From contig LGYU01000008.1 in NCBI GenBank assembly GCA_001302245.1, positions 1-64,000 on the forward strand: 64,000 nucleotides of DNA, given 5' to 3'. The position numbers were made by a program, and so were the translations under genes. Positions 51,814 through 61,075 of this stretch are shown piece after piece. The first letter of the stretch is position 1. Every line of letters starts with the position of its first letter. This DNA is from Chitinophagaceae bacterium PMP191F (GTDB lineage Bacteria > Bacteroidota > Bacteroidia > Chitinophagales > Chitinophagaceae). The notes beneath the pieces are model-generated. The model ran no database searches. It worked only from the letters and a program-made list of their open reading frames with translations, and was not told the DNA's origin.

Positions 51814-52650
51814 ATGATGGGTTTAGGGATTATCAGTATTTTATTAATTTTACTGAACTGCCTGGTTTCCTACAGGGGCTTTAAAGATCCGTTGTTTTAC
51901 AACAAGTATTATTTTGAAGTAGAGAAAGTAACGTTGTATAAAGATTATAAGCGGTTACTGACCTCGGGTTTTTTGCATACCAACTGGATGCACCTGATCA
52001 TGAACATGCTGGCCCTGTTCTTTTTTGGCGCACAGTTGGAAAGTGCTACACATCCATTATTGTTCTTACTGATCTACCTGGCAAGTCTGACTGGCGGCAA
52101 TTATTTTTCACTGCTGGTACACAAACGCCAGGGCGATTACAGCGCAGTTGGTGCCTCCGGTGCTATCAGCGGGGTTGTTTTTGCCTCCATTGCGCTGGTA
52201 CCCGGCATGAAGATCAGCCTTTTCTTTCTGCCTGCCATACCTGCATGGATATACGGACTGGCTTATGTGTTGTATGCTATTTACGGCGTGCATTCCCGCA
52301 AAGACAATGTTGGGCATGACGCACATCTTGCAGGTGGCTTGGTAGGCATGCTAATGATCATTGCCTGTTACCCCTCTGTACTTGTTACCAACTATTTTGC
52401 CATTGCTGTTATAGCAGTTCCCGCTATTGCGTTCATTGTGGTTATGCTCAAATATCCACACATCCTGCTCGTAAATACCCTGTTTAAAAAACAATCGCAT
52501 AATCAAACCATTGATGACCGTTACAACATGAGCAAAAAAAGCAGGGAAGAGGAGATCGACCGTATACTGGAAAAGATCCATAAAAAAGGAATGAAAAGCC
52601 TTACCTCCGAAGAAAAATCCATGCTGGAAGAGTTTTCAAACAGCCAGTAA
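51814..52650 (+). CDS. Rhomboid family intramembrane serine protease
   Basis: A 278-residue membrane protein with six or seven spans. The catalytic Ser115 lies in AVGASGAISG and His171 in GHDAHLAGGLVG. The L1 signature NWMHLIMNMLALFFFG is present. It cleaves membrane proteins within the bilayer. The C-terminal tail (KSREEEIDRILEKIHKKGMKSLTSEEKSMLEEFSN) is the charged helix common in Bacteroidota rhomboids. ATG at 51814 is chosen over an upstream TTG. Confidence 0.88.
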   Translation: MMGLGIISILLILLNCLVSYRGFKDPLFYNKYYFEVEKVTLYKDYKRLLTSGFLHTNWMHLIMNMLALFFFGAQLESATHPLLFLLIYLASLTGGNYFSLLVHKRQGDYSAVGASGAISGVVFASIALVPGMKISLFFLPAIPAWIYGLAYVLYAIYGVHSRKDNVGHDAHLAGGLVGMLMIIACYPSVLVTNYFAIAVIAVPAIAFIVVMLKYPHILLVNTLFKKQSHNQTIDDRYNMSKKSREEEIDRILEKIHKKGMKSLTSEEKSMLEEFSNSQ

Positions 52651-52817
52651 CATTTTTATTTCCCCCACCAACAAGCTATGGACCTGTATTTCCCCAATGG
52701 GAAAAATTAACTACAGCAATCCTTTATTCTAAATATACAGCAATAGTACAAGGCAGTGCAGTGCTGCCTGGTAAAATAACAGTTACAATGCAATTATAAA
52801 CTACTTAAGAGAACACT

Positions 52818-53008
52818 ATAAAAAAGGTATTTATTGCCGCAGTCATTGTACTAATGCTGTTGTTGCCTGTGAAGATTCTGATAAGCGAGCTACTGACACC
52901 ATCAATACAGGTACCTATACACCTGGTTCCACACATATCCCTCCCCATATCTCCCGAATGCGCAATATGGATATCATCAACCGTATGCAAGATACCATGC
53001 AACGTTAA
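52818..53008 (+). pseudogene. Decayed small lipoprotein gene
   Basis: Two overlapping frames join into one small lipoprotein. Frame one, from ATA at 52818, reads KKVFIAAVIVLML; then near 52856-52865 (repeated TGTTGTTG) the frame shifts and the next part reads VACEDSDKRATDTINTGTYT and ends at a TAA at 53006-53008. One missing base would restore a lipobox LVAC right at the junction. The start codon is also lost (ATA for ATG). Either a pseudogene or a sequencing error plus a non-standard start. Confidence 0.6.
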
Positions 53009-53013
53009 TCATA

Positions 53014-53922
53014 TCAGTTAGCAAATTGTGTAAGAATACGCTGCAAATCCTGTTGCTTGCCCAGTATTTTTTTGAATGTGTTGTAGTACGATCCTTTAAT
53101 GCGGATATAATGTGTAGCCTGCTTAGCTTCACTCCATCCTGCTTTTAATGATTCCAATGCAGTAGCATTATCCTGGTGTATATGCAGTAATGCAGCAACA
53201 ATTTGTTGCTGTACACTGCGAGACAATTGTGTATGGATCAAAACGGGTCCCAAAGGAATTTCCGGTGACAGCCAAACCAGGCGAAGCAGTCTTTGCGCTG
53301 TAGTATCTTTTTGTAGTTTCATGTATTCTGTATACCCCATTGCCGCCAGGTCTGCATCGCCTTTCAATAAGCCCTGCAGCGCGCCAATATGTGTTTTACC
53401 ATATTCCATGGAAGCAAATTGTTTGTCGGCATCTGGTATTCCTGCGCTGCTCAGTGCCAGCCTTGGTACCAGGTTGCCTGAGGTAGAACCAGGCGCTACC
53501 AGCATCATACGCGTAGAAGATGCATACTGTTGTATTTGTTGCAATGTTGTTATGGGCGAAGTAGCAACAGCCACCAGGCAGGTTTTATAATTATCTCTTG
53601 CATCTTCCTGCACCGAAAGCGTTAATGCCGGATACATAGAATATTTTTTATCTGATGCTTCCAGTAACAGGTAACCAAATGTATTGATCAGTGCAATGTC
53701 AGTTTCATTGTTCCTGATGGCTTCAATAAATGCGTGTACAGTAGGATAACTTTTTACAGTTACAGTGTATCCACATTGCTGCTGTAAGTAACCGGCCAAC
53801 GGTGTGATGTTTTTTATACGATCGTTATCTGCGTATTGGTAAGTAGCCAATCGTAATGCTTGCTGGCCTTGCAGCATACTGGTAACACAAACCAGGAAAA
53901 AGGTAAAGAGCTGTTTTAACAT
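53014..53922 (-). CDS. PhnD-like substrate-binding protein
   Basis: A 302-residue periplasmic protein with a signal peptide (LFTFFLVCVTSMLQGQ). It follows the phosphonate-binding (PhnD) pattern: LRLATYQYADNDRIKNITPLAGYLQQ, YPTVHAFIEAIRNNETDIALINTFGYLLL, and APGSTSGNLVPRLAL. The position often used for ligand contact SGSTSG-like is APGSTSG. No ABC permease or ATPase is encoded beside it, so it may be an orphan or a sensor component. Ligand unknown. Confidence 0.78.
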   Translation of the reverse strand: MLKQLFTFFLVCVTSMLQGQQALRLATYQYADNDRIKNITPLAGYLQQQCGYTVTVKSYPTVHAFIEAIRNNETDIALINTFGYLLLEASDKKYSMYPALTLSVQEDARDNYKTCLVAVATSPITTLQQIQQYASSTRMMLVAPGSTSGNLVPRLALSSAGIPDADKQFASMEYGKTHIGALQGLLKGDADLAAMGYTEYMKLQKDTTAQRLLRLVWLSPEIPLGPVLIHTQLSRSVQQQIVAALLHIHQDNATALESLKAGWSEAKQATHYIRIKGSYYNTFKKILGKQQDLQRILTQFAN

Positions 53923-53977
53923 GTATGCAAATTACCCGTAACATGCGTGAACACTTATCACATAACCATGTGATTTT

Positions 53978-54589
53978 TTATGTGGAAGAATCAGGCCGTA
54001 CAATAGATCTGCGGAGATCTTCAAAATTGATCACATGCACTTTTACAGGCCCTTTGCGTGTGCCTGCATAATCACCGGCAGAGCTGTAAAGATAATCCTG
54101 CGGTATATAGGTTAATTTATCACGCACAGGATTTTCATGTATATATAGCAATCGTTCCTGTAGTTTAAAAACCTGTTTGAAGTCAATAAATACAGGGTTG
54201 CTGCAGCTTTGCCATAACTGGAAACGTTCAATCTTTTTCAGATTATGACTGAATTGCTCAAAACGTTGTAACATCCAGCCGCGCCGCAATTCCGGCTCCT
54301 GGTCTATTGCTTCCAGTATACGTTGAGTTGTGACCTTTTTAAACTCCTTTTCCACCTGTGCCAGCCCTGAGCCATCTTTTGCCTGTGCCAGCAGGTGCAG
54401 ATGATTGCTCATAAGGCACCATGCAAATACAGTAAAGCCGCATTTTTCTACAAAATAATTCAGCGTATCGGCAATTACCTCCTTATAGGCCGGGCGTATA
54501 AATACATCCACCCAATCTACTGTATTGAATGTGAGATAGTGACATGCCTTGTGATACTGTAGGCTATTTTCCTGCTTGTCTTTGCTCAT
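53978..54589 (-). CDS. REP-associated tyrosine transposase (RAYT, IS200-like)
   Basis: A 203-residue Y1 transposase-like protein. The HUH motif is in WCLMSNHLHLLAQ, and the late motif YIHENPVRDKL holds the likely catalytic Tyr. The N-terminal YHLTF-like segment (ACHYLTFNTVDWVDVF) is also typical. RAYTs are single-copy domesticated transposases thought to act on short palindromic REP elements. Palindromic sequences elsewhere in the window (60377-60395) are possible but unproved targets. No flanking insertion-sequence ends were seen. Confidence 0.85.
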   Translation of the reverse strand: MSKDKQENSLQYHKACHYLTFNTVDWVDVFIRPAYKEVIADTLNYFVEKCGFTVFAWCLMSNHLHLLAQAKDGSGLAQVEKEFKKVTTQRILEAIDQEPELRRGWMLQRFEQFSHNLKKIERFQLWQSCSNPVFIDFKQVFKLQERLLYIHENPVRDKLTYIPQDYLYSSAGDYAGTRKGPVKVHVINFEDLRRSIVRPDSST

Positions 54590-54961
54590 ACTACACCATT
54601 TTAACTAACAATCACTTAAAGCATTTGCATCAACAATAAACCATATGGCCATGTATTGCAAATACTATTCCTTTTCGCAGAAAGATTTACTTAAAAATTG
54701 CCCCTGTCCACTGTTTAGAAGAAGTAATACAATTTACAAAAACTTCTGCCACAGCAATGTTATTATTGAGTCACTGTAGTGTTAAGAAAAAACCAAGTTT
54801 TTTTATCGTCGATAAAGTGCTTTTTGTCGCCTTGTCTTTCAAATGCTACGTTCTGTAGTTATTTAGTTTCACCTTATCCATTTTACAAGAACCTCCCTTG
54901 TTTACGATAGTATATTCACAGTGTTATCAAGTATTTCTCTAAGTAATTAAAAAAGTAAGCC
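54590..54961. other. Intergenic region with small palindrome
   Basis: About 370 AT-rich bases with no convincing gene. A palindrome TTTATCG-T-CGATAAA lies at 54802-54816. It should contain the leader of the small secreted protein gene at 54962. Confidence 0.4.
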
Positions 54962-55306
54962 ATGAAGTATTTATCAGTAACAGCACTAATACTGGTGCTC
55001 AGCATTTCTTTTGCAAAAGCACAGGAAACTCCCACACAACGCTGCATACCTGCCTGGGTTTCAGAAAAAGGGTATTGGGTTGTGGAAAGTAATATTAAAA
55101 CACCCAGGCAACACATCATCTTTTTTTACAATCAGCACAATGTGCTGGTATATCAGGAAACGCTGAAAGATGTAAAACTGAACCTGAACAGAAAAAAAGT
55201 GAAAGTAAAACTATCCAAAGCAGTTGATGAAGCAGTGGTAGCATGGGAAAATCAACATGCATGCAGACAGAATGAATCGGTAGTTATGAATTTACTGACC
55301 AAATAA
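54962..55306 (+). CDS. Small secreted protein, function unknown
   Basis: A 114-residue protein with a signal peptide (VTALILVLSISFAKAQ). Mature part: RCIPAWVSEKGYWVVESNI, then a beta-rich region with FFYNQHNVLVYQETL, and basic KVKVKLSKAVDE. Two Cys residues could form a disulphide. Similar small proteins are widespread in Chitinophagaceae but uncharacterised. A strong terminator follows. Confidence 0.7.
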   Translation: MKYLSVTALILVLSISFAKAQETPTQRCIPAWVSEKGYWVVESNIKTPRQHIIFFYNQHNVLVYQETLKDVKLNLNRKKVKVKLSKAVDEAVVAWENQHACRQNESVVMNLLTK

Positions 55307-55394
55307 TGCCGGGGTTCAGGCGGCATCTTTGCAAGACGCCGTCTCTTACCCGCGGTTTTTGCCGGCACGTAACCGACATATACACATTTGGTTT

Positions 55395-55423
55395 AAAGCC
55401 TTGCCTCCGGGCGAGGCTTTTTT
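55395..55423 (+). terminator. Rho-independent terminator
   Basis: AAAGCCT and AGGCTTT flank inner pairs GCC/GGC with a TCCG loop (11 base pairs, one G-T). A short T-run follows. It lies about 90 bases after the stop at 55306. Confidence 0.75.
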
Positions 55424-55517
55424 GCTGCCCGATGTATTTTGTCGCCGGAAAACTCATTTTAAGCGAAAAACATTGCCCGAAAGCTGCTAAAGCAGGCGGT
55501 ATTTGTAATTTTAAGTA

Positions 55518-56669
55518 ATGAGTATGCAGAATCACCCTTTCATTTTTTCCAATGAGCGCAAGTACCGCATCCGGCGTCACTTGGTGTTCTGGATCTTCTG
55601 GTGGTTATTCCAGGGATTTCTGTATTCATTTATAGCCGTTAACATGAACCGTACGTATTGGTTACGGCTTCCTTCTTCCATTTTGGAATCGCTGGTGTTC
55701 ATTATAGCCCATATGTTTCTTGCTTATTCATTAATGTATTTTATAATTCCCCGCTTTCTTTTAAAACAACGTTACAGGCTCACTGCTTTTTGGGTGGTGG
55801 TATGTTTTTTAATCACTGCGGGGTTGTCTACAATCTTCTCTGCCACGATCATTAAAGATATCCGGATATGGATCATGAAGGACACCTATGATGGCGGGCG
55901 TACCTACGGCATCAACATCTTTTTAGGACTGATGGCCGGTTTGCGTGGCGGTATCACCATTGGTGGTATAGCCGCTGCCATTAAGCTGATGAAATACTGG
56001 TACGTAAAAGAACAACGTAACCTCCAGTTACAGAAAGAGAACGTGGAAGCGCAGCTACAGCTGCTAAAAGCACAGGTTCACCCGCATTTTTTGTTCAATA
56101 CGCTCAATAATATTTATTCTTACACTCAGAATACCGCACCGGTGGCTGCACAACTGGTAACGGGCTTATCCGGCATGTTGCGTTTTATTTTGTATGAATG
56201 TAACCAACCGTTGGTGCCGCTGGATAAAGAGCTGAAAATGATTGAAGATTATGTAAATCTGGAGAAGATCCGTTATGGAAATACACTGGATTATCATATT
56301 GACGTGCCGGCCGAAACCAATGAATACATGATCGCTCCGCTGCTATTGCTGCCATTGGTTGAAAACTGTTTTAAACACGGTACCAGTAATATGCTGGACC
56401 AACCCTGGCTGAGCCTGCAGATGAGCATTGACAACGAATGGATATACGTTAAGCTGATGAATGGAAAAGAACCTGTTAAAAAAAATGGGCCCGGGGGTAT
56501 TGGTATTGAAAATGTACGCAAACGGCTCGATTTTCTGTACGAAGGCAAACATGAGCTGGTTATAGTAGATCAGGAAGAAGTTTTTATTGTTCGCCTGAAG
56601 CTGAAACTGGAAAAAAAGAAAACACATTTGCAACTAAACGCCCTGTTACAACAAACTGAACATGCCTGA
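55518..56669 (+). CDS. LytS-like sensor histidine kinase
   Basis: A 383-residue kinase of the His_kinase (LytS/YehU) family. The N-terminal half has four membrane spans; a coiled linker follows (QRNLQLQKENVEAQLQLLKAQ). The phospho-acceptor motif is VHPHFLFNTLNNIYSY (His190). The ATPase region shows PLLLLPLVENCFKHG and GPGGIGIENVRKRL. It phosphorylates the regulator encoded by the overlapping gene (8 bp overlap). The signal is unknown. Confidence 0.9.
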   Translation: MSMQNHPFIFSNERKYRIRRHLVFWIFWWLFQGFLYSFIAVNMNRTYWLRLPSSILESLVFIIAHMFLAYSLMYFIIPRFLLKQRYRLTAFWVVVCFLITAGLSTIFSATIIKDIRIWIMKDTYDGGRTYGINIFLGLMAGLRGGITIGGIAAAIKLMKYWYVKEQRNLQLQKENVEAQLQLLKAQVHPHFLFNTLNNIYSYTQNTAPVAAQLVTGLSGMLRFILYECNQPLVPLDKELKMIEDYVNLEKIRYGNTLDYHIDVPAETNEYMIAPLLLLPLVENCFKHGTSNMLDQPWLSLQMSIDNEWIYVKLMNGKEPVKKNGPGGIGIENVRKRLDFLYEGKHELVIVDQEEVFIVRLKLKLEKKKTHLQLNALLQQTEHA

Positions 56670-57399
56670 ATGGAATCCGATACAATGCCTGATCATAGAT
56701 GACGAACCGCCTGCGCGCGAGATCATTCGTCGTTATATAGAACAGGTACCCTCCCTACAGCTGGCAGGTGAATGTGGTAATGCCGTGCAGGCACTGATGG
56801 TATTGCAGCAGCAACCTGTTGACCTGTTGTTCCTTGACATTCGCATGCCGCAACTGAATGGTACCGATTTTCTGAAAACATTAAAAAATCCACCCAAAGT
56901 CATTTTTACCACAGCCTACCAGGAATATGCCCTGGAAGGTTACGAACTGGATGTGGTTGATTACCTGCTGAAGCCTATTCCGTTTGAACGTTTTTTAAAA
57001 GCAGTGAACAAGGCGTTACAGGGCAACGGATTTGTGCGTAGCATTGCTGCGCCAGCTGTTGAAACGGAACAGCCACATGATGATGCCAGGAATGGCTCAT
57101 TTGTGTATTTCAGGGCCGATCGTAAAATGGTGAAAGTAATGTTGCATGACATTCTCTACATCGAAAGCATGAAGGATTACATTAAGGTAGTTACTACTTC
57201 TGGAGTGGTGATCACCAAACAATCCATCAGCTCTGTAGAGGCCATGCTGCCAGAAAAACAATTTGTACGTGCACATCGTTCGTTCATTGTATCTGTGTCA
57301 CAGATACGTTCATATACCAGCGAGCTGATAGAGATTGATAAAACAGAAATCCCCATCGGGAAACTTTATCGCAATGAAGTGTTGAAAATGTTATCGTGA
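56662..57399 (+). CDS. LytTR response regulator
   Basis: A 245-residue two-component regulator. The receiver domain has Asp59 in LLFLDIRMPQ, LIIDDEPPARE at the N-terminus and VDYLLKPIPFERF. The LytTR DNA-binding domain starts about 145 (RKMVKVMLHDILYIESMKDYIKVVTTSG) and includes RAHRSFIVS. It is coupled to the LytS-like kinase. Target genes unknown. Confidence 0.9.
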   Translation: MPEWNPIQCLIIDDEPPAREIIRRYIEQVPSLQLAGECGNAVQALMVLQQQPVDLLFLDIRMPQLNGTDFLKTLKNPPKVIFTTAYQEYALEGYELDVVDYLLKPIPFERFLKAVNKALQGNGFVRSIAAPAVETEQPHDDARNGSFVYFRADRKMVKVMLHDILYIESMKDYIKVVTTSGVVITKQSISSVEAMLPEKQFVRAHRSFIVSVSQIRSYTSELIEIDKTEIPIGKLYRNEVLKMLS

Positions 57400-57407
57400 T
57401 CGTTTTA

Positions 57408-57740
57408 CTATTTCGCATCCCCACAAGACCATACATTGCATTCCTGTGTACTATTTTCCATGATCGTTGCAAACAATGGTTCAAAACTACTCGCCAGCAG
57501 ATCGCCCTTTTCATCATAAAGCGTAGAGAATGTAGAGCAATTGGGACCAAGATAATACAGGCTGTAAATGTTTTTGGATTGATAAGTGCGCATATCCAGC
57601 CTGGGTAAACAAGTGCAGTTTTTTACGCTTTCATTAATCAGCTTTTCCCGAACCTCGCCGGGAATATCGCAGCTTTTATTGTTCTTTTTAGTACAGGCTG
57701 TAGTAAACAGGATCAGCAGCAGTAAGGCAACCGGTTTCAT
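57408..57740 (-). CDS. Small lipoprotein, function unknown
   Basis: A 110-residue lipoprotein with signal VALLLLILFTTAC (lipobox TTAC). The mature part has six Cys, including NCTCLPR, and the end NVWSCGD. It is convergent with the LytTR gene (8 bases between stops). No family recognised. Confidence 0.7.
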   Translation of the reverse strand: MKPVALLLLILFTTACTKKNNKSCDIPGEVREKLINESVKNCTCLPRLDMRTYQSKNIYSLYYLGPNCSTFSTLYDEKGDLLASSFEPLFATIMENSTQECNVWSCGDAK

Positions 57741-57831
57741 ATAATGGTTTTACTTCTGACACCGGTTAGCGAAGTAACGTTGTACAGTTATAGAATATTA
57801 TATTTCCGGAATGAAAGAGGAGGAAAAAAAG

Positions 57832-57869
57832 AACCCGGAAGATCTCCTGTAAAAAGAAGTCTCCCGGTT
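57832..57869 (-). terminator. Terminator-like hairpin after helicase gene
   Basis: On the minus strand AACCGGGAGA pairs with TCTTCCGGGTT apart from two mismatches, followed by a run of seven T residues. It lies just past the helicase stop at 57876. Confidence 0.5.
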
Positions 57870-57875
57870 GAAAGC

Positions 57876-60224
57876 TTATTGAATAATACGCAGCTTCGCG
57901 TAGTTCAGCATGATCTTTTTTTCGCCATTCAGTTCAAATTTCACTGTAGCGATGGGATTGTGGGCACTGCCCTCCATTTTTATTACTTCTCCAAAACCAA
58001 ATTTCTGGTGTTCTACCCGTTGACCTACCTGCAGGTTGCTGGTATCGCTGGCCTCAAAATTAGCGCTTGGAACATGGTCAACTGTTTTAAGCTGCTGCGG
58101 TTTAGGACCAACATACGGCGGCGGCGTATCTTTCTTTTTTGCCGGCGGTGGACCATAGCGTTTTTCAGCATCCTGCGCACTACCCCGACCGCCACCATGC
58201 ATACGGTCATAGGCACTGCCGCCACCCCATTGTGATGCCTGGTTGCGCATGCCGCCTCCGGCATAACTGCGGTCCAGATGATCAGGGGGAATTTCGTCTA
58301 TAAAACGGCTGGGCTCATTCTGTACCAGGTTACCGAAACGGTAACGTGTATTGGCATACGTGATCCACAGCTTTTGTTTGGCGCGGGTGATCACCACATA
58401 AAACAAACGGCGTTCTTCTTCCAGCTCTTCGCGGCTGTTAATGGCCAGCGCATTGGGAAAAAGGCTTTCTTCCAGCCCGGCGGCAAACACACAACCAAAC
58501 TCCAGCCCTTTTGCCGCATGGATGGTCATCAGTTTTACCGTATCAGCATCGGGATCTTTCTGGTCTGCATCTGTCATCAGCGTTACCTGTTGCAGATAGG
58601 CCGTAAGGCTTTTATCTGTTACTTCACCTTCTTCTGTGTCCGGACTTTCAGTCCATTCTTTAATACTGTTCAGTAACTCCTGTATGTTCTCATAGCGTTG
58701 TACCCCTTCTGTACTTTTATCGTTGAACAGCTCTTTTACAATATTGGTTTGCTTGCCCACATGAAATGCCACATCATAGGCATTTTTGGTTTCCAGCATG
58801 CTGGCAAAGCTCTTGATCATCACTACAAAATTATCTATCGCCTCCAGTGTACCCCCTTTAAAGCCAAACTGTGGCGCGCGCTCCAGCACTTCCCACATGG
58901 AAATATTCTGTTCGTTGGCAGCCAGTACAGCTCTGTCGATAGTTGTTTTACCAATACCACGTGCCGGGTAATTGATAATACGCTTCAGCGCTTCTTCATC
59001 TTTGGGATTGGTCATTACACGCAGGTACGCCACATAATCCTTGATCTCCTTACGCTGATAGAAACTGATACCACCATACATGGTATACGGAATGCTCAGT
59101 CTACGCAGGCTTTCCTCAAATGCACGGCTCTGAGCATTGGTACGGTACAGGATAGCAAAATCGCGGTTGTGATAATGATTCCTGAGTTTTTGTTCCTGTA
59201 TGGTATCCGCAACGTATTTTCCTTCGTCGTTATCACTGTTGGTACGTACCAGCCTGATCTTTTCTCCCTGTCCGTTATCGGTGAACAGGTTCTTTTCAAT
59301 CTGGCCTTTGTTATTTTTGATCACCTCGTTGGCAACGTGCAGAATGCTTTTGGTACTGCGGTAGTTTTGCTCCAGTTTCACCACGGTTACATCATCATAA
59401 TCTTTCTGAAACTGTAAAATGTTTTCGATGGTGGCACCACGAAAACTATAGATACTCTGGGCATCATCACCCACCACACACACATTTTCATTGGCAGCAC
59501 CCAGCAATTTAATGATCTCGTACTGTGCAGGATTGGTATCCTGGTACTCATCGATCATGATGTATTTAAACTTATGCTGGTATTTGTGCAGTGCCTCCGG
59601 GAAATGCTTCAGCAGTTCGTACATTTTGATCAGCAGATCGTCAAAGTCCATTGCGCCGTTCTTAAAACAGCGTTTGGCATAGGCATCATAGATCTGAGCA
59701 ATGGCCGGACGGTTGGCGCGCAGATCTTCCTGCTGAAGATGGTAGTCGTTAGCATATTCTGCCGGACCCACCAGAGCGTTTTTGGCGGAAGAAATGCGGT
59801 TGTACACTACATTGGGTTTGTAGAGCTTATCATCCAGGTTCATTTCATTGATAACGGTCTTTACCACGTTCTTGGCGTCGTCCGTATCATAAATGGTAAA
59901 GTTATTGGGATAACCCAGCCGGTGTGCTTCGCTGCGCATAATACGGGCAAACACACTGTGGAAGGTTCCGATATACAGGTTGCGGGCACTGCTGTTGCCC
60001 AGAATTTTTTCAATACGCTCTTTCATCTCTTTGGCCGCCTTGTTAGTAAAGGTCAGCGCCAGGATATTAAAGGCATCTACACCAATGGCCATCAGGTGGG
60101 CAATGCGGGTGGTAAGCACTTTTGTCTTTCCGCTGCCGGCGCCGGCCACAATCATAATCGGTCCTTTTACATGCAGTACAGCTTCGCGCTGCCGCTCATT
60201 CAATCCCTGTAAATAATCTTGCAT
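57876..60224 (-). CDS. pcrA: UvrD/PcrA-type ATP-dependent DNA helicase
   Basis: A 782-residue SF1A helicase with LNERQREAVLHVKGPIMIVAGAGSGKTKVL (Walker A), IMIDEYQDTNPAQ (Walker B), VVGDDAQSIYSFRGA, QNYRST, VKLMTIHAAKGLEFGCVF and LFYVVITRAKQKL in proper order. The C-terminal tail (VGQRVEHQKFGFGEVIKMEGS) is the Tudor-like PcrA/UvrD extension that binds RNA polymerase. It works in nucleotide-excision repair, replication restart and removal of RecA or stalled polymerase. Symbol is by family; it could equally be named uvrD. Confidence 0.88.
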   Translation of the reverse strand: MQDYLQGLNERQREAVLHVKGPIMIVAGAGSGKTKVLTTRIAHLMAIGVDAFNILALTFTNKAAKEMKERIEKILGNSSARNLYIGTFHSVFARIMRSEAHRLGYPNNFTIYDTDDAKNVVKTVINEMNLDDKLYKPNVVYNRISSAKNALVGPAEYANDYHLQQEDLRANRPAIAQIYDAYAKRCFKNGAMDFDDLLIKMYELLKHFPEALHKYQHKFKYIMIDEYQDTNPAQYEIIKLLGAANENVCVVGDDAQSIYSFRGATIENILQFQKDYDDVTVVKLEQNYRSTKSILHVANEVIKNNKGQIEKNLFTDNGQGEKIRLVRTNSDNDEGKYVADTIQEQKLRNHYHNRDFAILYRTNAQSRAFEESLRRLSIPYTMYGGISFYQRKEIKDYVAYLRVMTNPKDEEALKRIINYPARGIGKTTIDRAVLAANEQNISMWEVLERAPQFGFKGGTLEAIDNFVVMIKSFASMLETKNAYDVAFHVGKQTNIVKELFNDKSTEGVQRYENIQELLNSIKEWTESPDTEEGEVTDKSLTAYLQQVTLMTDADQKDPDADTVKLMTIHAAKGLEFGCVFAAGLEESLFPNALAINSREELEEERRLFYVVITRAKQKLWITYANTRYRFGNLVQNEPSRFIDEIPPDHLDRSYAGGGMRNQASQWGGGSAYDRMHGGGRGSAQDAEKRYGPPPAKKKDTPPPYVGPKPQQLKTVDHVPSANFEASDTSNLQVGQRVEHQKFGFGEVIKMEGSAHNPIATVKFELNGEKKIMLNYAKLRIIQ

Positions 60225-60695
60225 GGCGCGAATTTACGAATAGGGCGCATTATTCCTGATGTGGGGGATAACTTGAAATGCAGATTTATGGATTTTATGT
60301 GATTGTGCCGATTTACATATAAAATTTTAAACCAAAGCATTTCCCGGTTATAATAAACTATATGCAATTCAGGGTAATTTGGCTTTCAGCCAAATGGGCT
60401 TTAAACATGCAAGGAAAATAAAGGTTTTTGTAGAGTCCTATGGCTATGATTAAGAAAGACTATTGGATTTTTTCTGTACTATATGAAAAGTTGCATCTCT
60501 TTTGCCGCCTGAATCCAGCCTGTGCAAAAAACCTTATCCAACTGGAAGCGCTGAAATTGCTGGATACAACAAGTCAGAGCATATTATTCCCGGAAACGAT
60601 AGTCCTTATTATTTCCATGACCAGAAAACACGAACACTATAATGCAGGTAAATTCACCGCACTTTATATTCCAACATTTTCCTGAAATTGCAGGT
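60225..60695. other. Intergenic region with palindrome
   Basis: About 470 bases with no convincing gene. A perfect hairpin ATTTGGCT-TTC-AGCCAAAT lies at 60377-60395, followed by a related GGGCTTTAA stretch. Confidence 0.45.
60377..60395. repeat. Palindrome, REP-like
   Basis: Eight-base arms ATTTGGCT and AGCCAAAT with a 3-base loop. Its size and form resemble REP-type elements of genomes carrying a RAYT. Genome-wide copy number cannot be judged here. Confidence 0.4.
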
Positions 60696-61058
60696 ATGAA
60701 ATGGCTTTTTGTTTTCGTGGTTGGTTTTGCAGGGCTGTATCAAAACAATCCCTTGCAGAATACACGCTGGCAAACACTGAACCCGGTAATTGAAAAACTT
60801 ACATTTCAGTTCACGGCTTCAGATACTGCCTATATTTTTTCAAAGGACTCCCTGATCGGAACTGCACTTTATACTGTACGCAGTCGTACGTTGAACTGGA
60901 AGGACATCAATGGCGATATGGCTTGCGGCAATAACAGCGCTGGTAAATATTTTTATATTATCAATAATGACACCCTGCGTTTTTACATGAACCAGGATAG
61001 CTGCGAACAACGGGCTGCAATATTCCCCAACCTGGTGCTGAAAAGGGTAGCACGCTAA
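60696..61058 (+). CDS. Small secreted lipocalin-like protein
   Basis: A 120-residue protein with an N-terminal hydrophobic signal (WLFVFVVGFAGLY), no lipobox. The rest reads NTRWQTLNPVIEKLTFQF, YFYIINNDTLRFYMNQDSCEQR and ends LKRVAR, a beta-strand pattern with a DxCxxR motif seen in small lipocalin-like proteins of Bacteroidota. ATG at 60696 places the signal at the start. Function unknown. Confidence 0.6.
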   Translation: MKWLFVFVVGFAGLYQNNPLQNTRWQTLNPVIEKLTFQFTASDTAYIFSKDSLIGTALYTVRSRTLNWKDINGDMACGNNSAGKYFYIINNDTLRFYMNQDSCEQRAAIFPNLVLKRVAR

Positions 61059-61075
61059 ATATTTCACACAATGAA

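Noticed and set aside
58278-60216. Long open frames antisense to the PcrA-type helicase
   Set aside because: The helicase motifs on the minus strand are complete and in order; the opposite frames are composition shadows.
60440-60685. Possible 81-residue gene
   Set aside because: No signal, no domain, composition unlike its neighbours, and the frame runs into the better-supported gene starting at 60696; probably chance.
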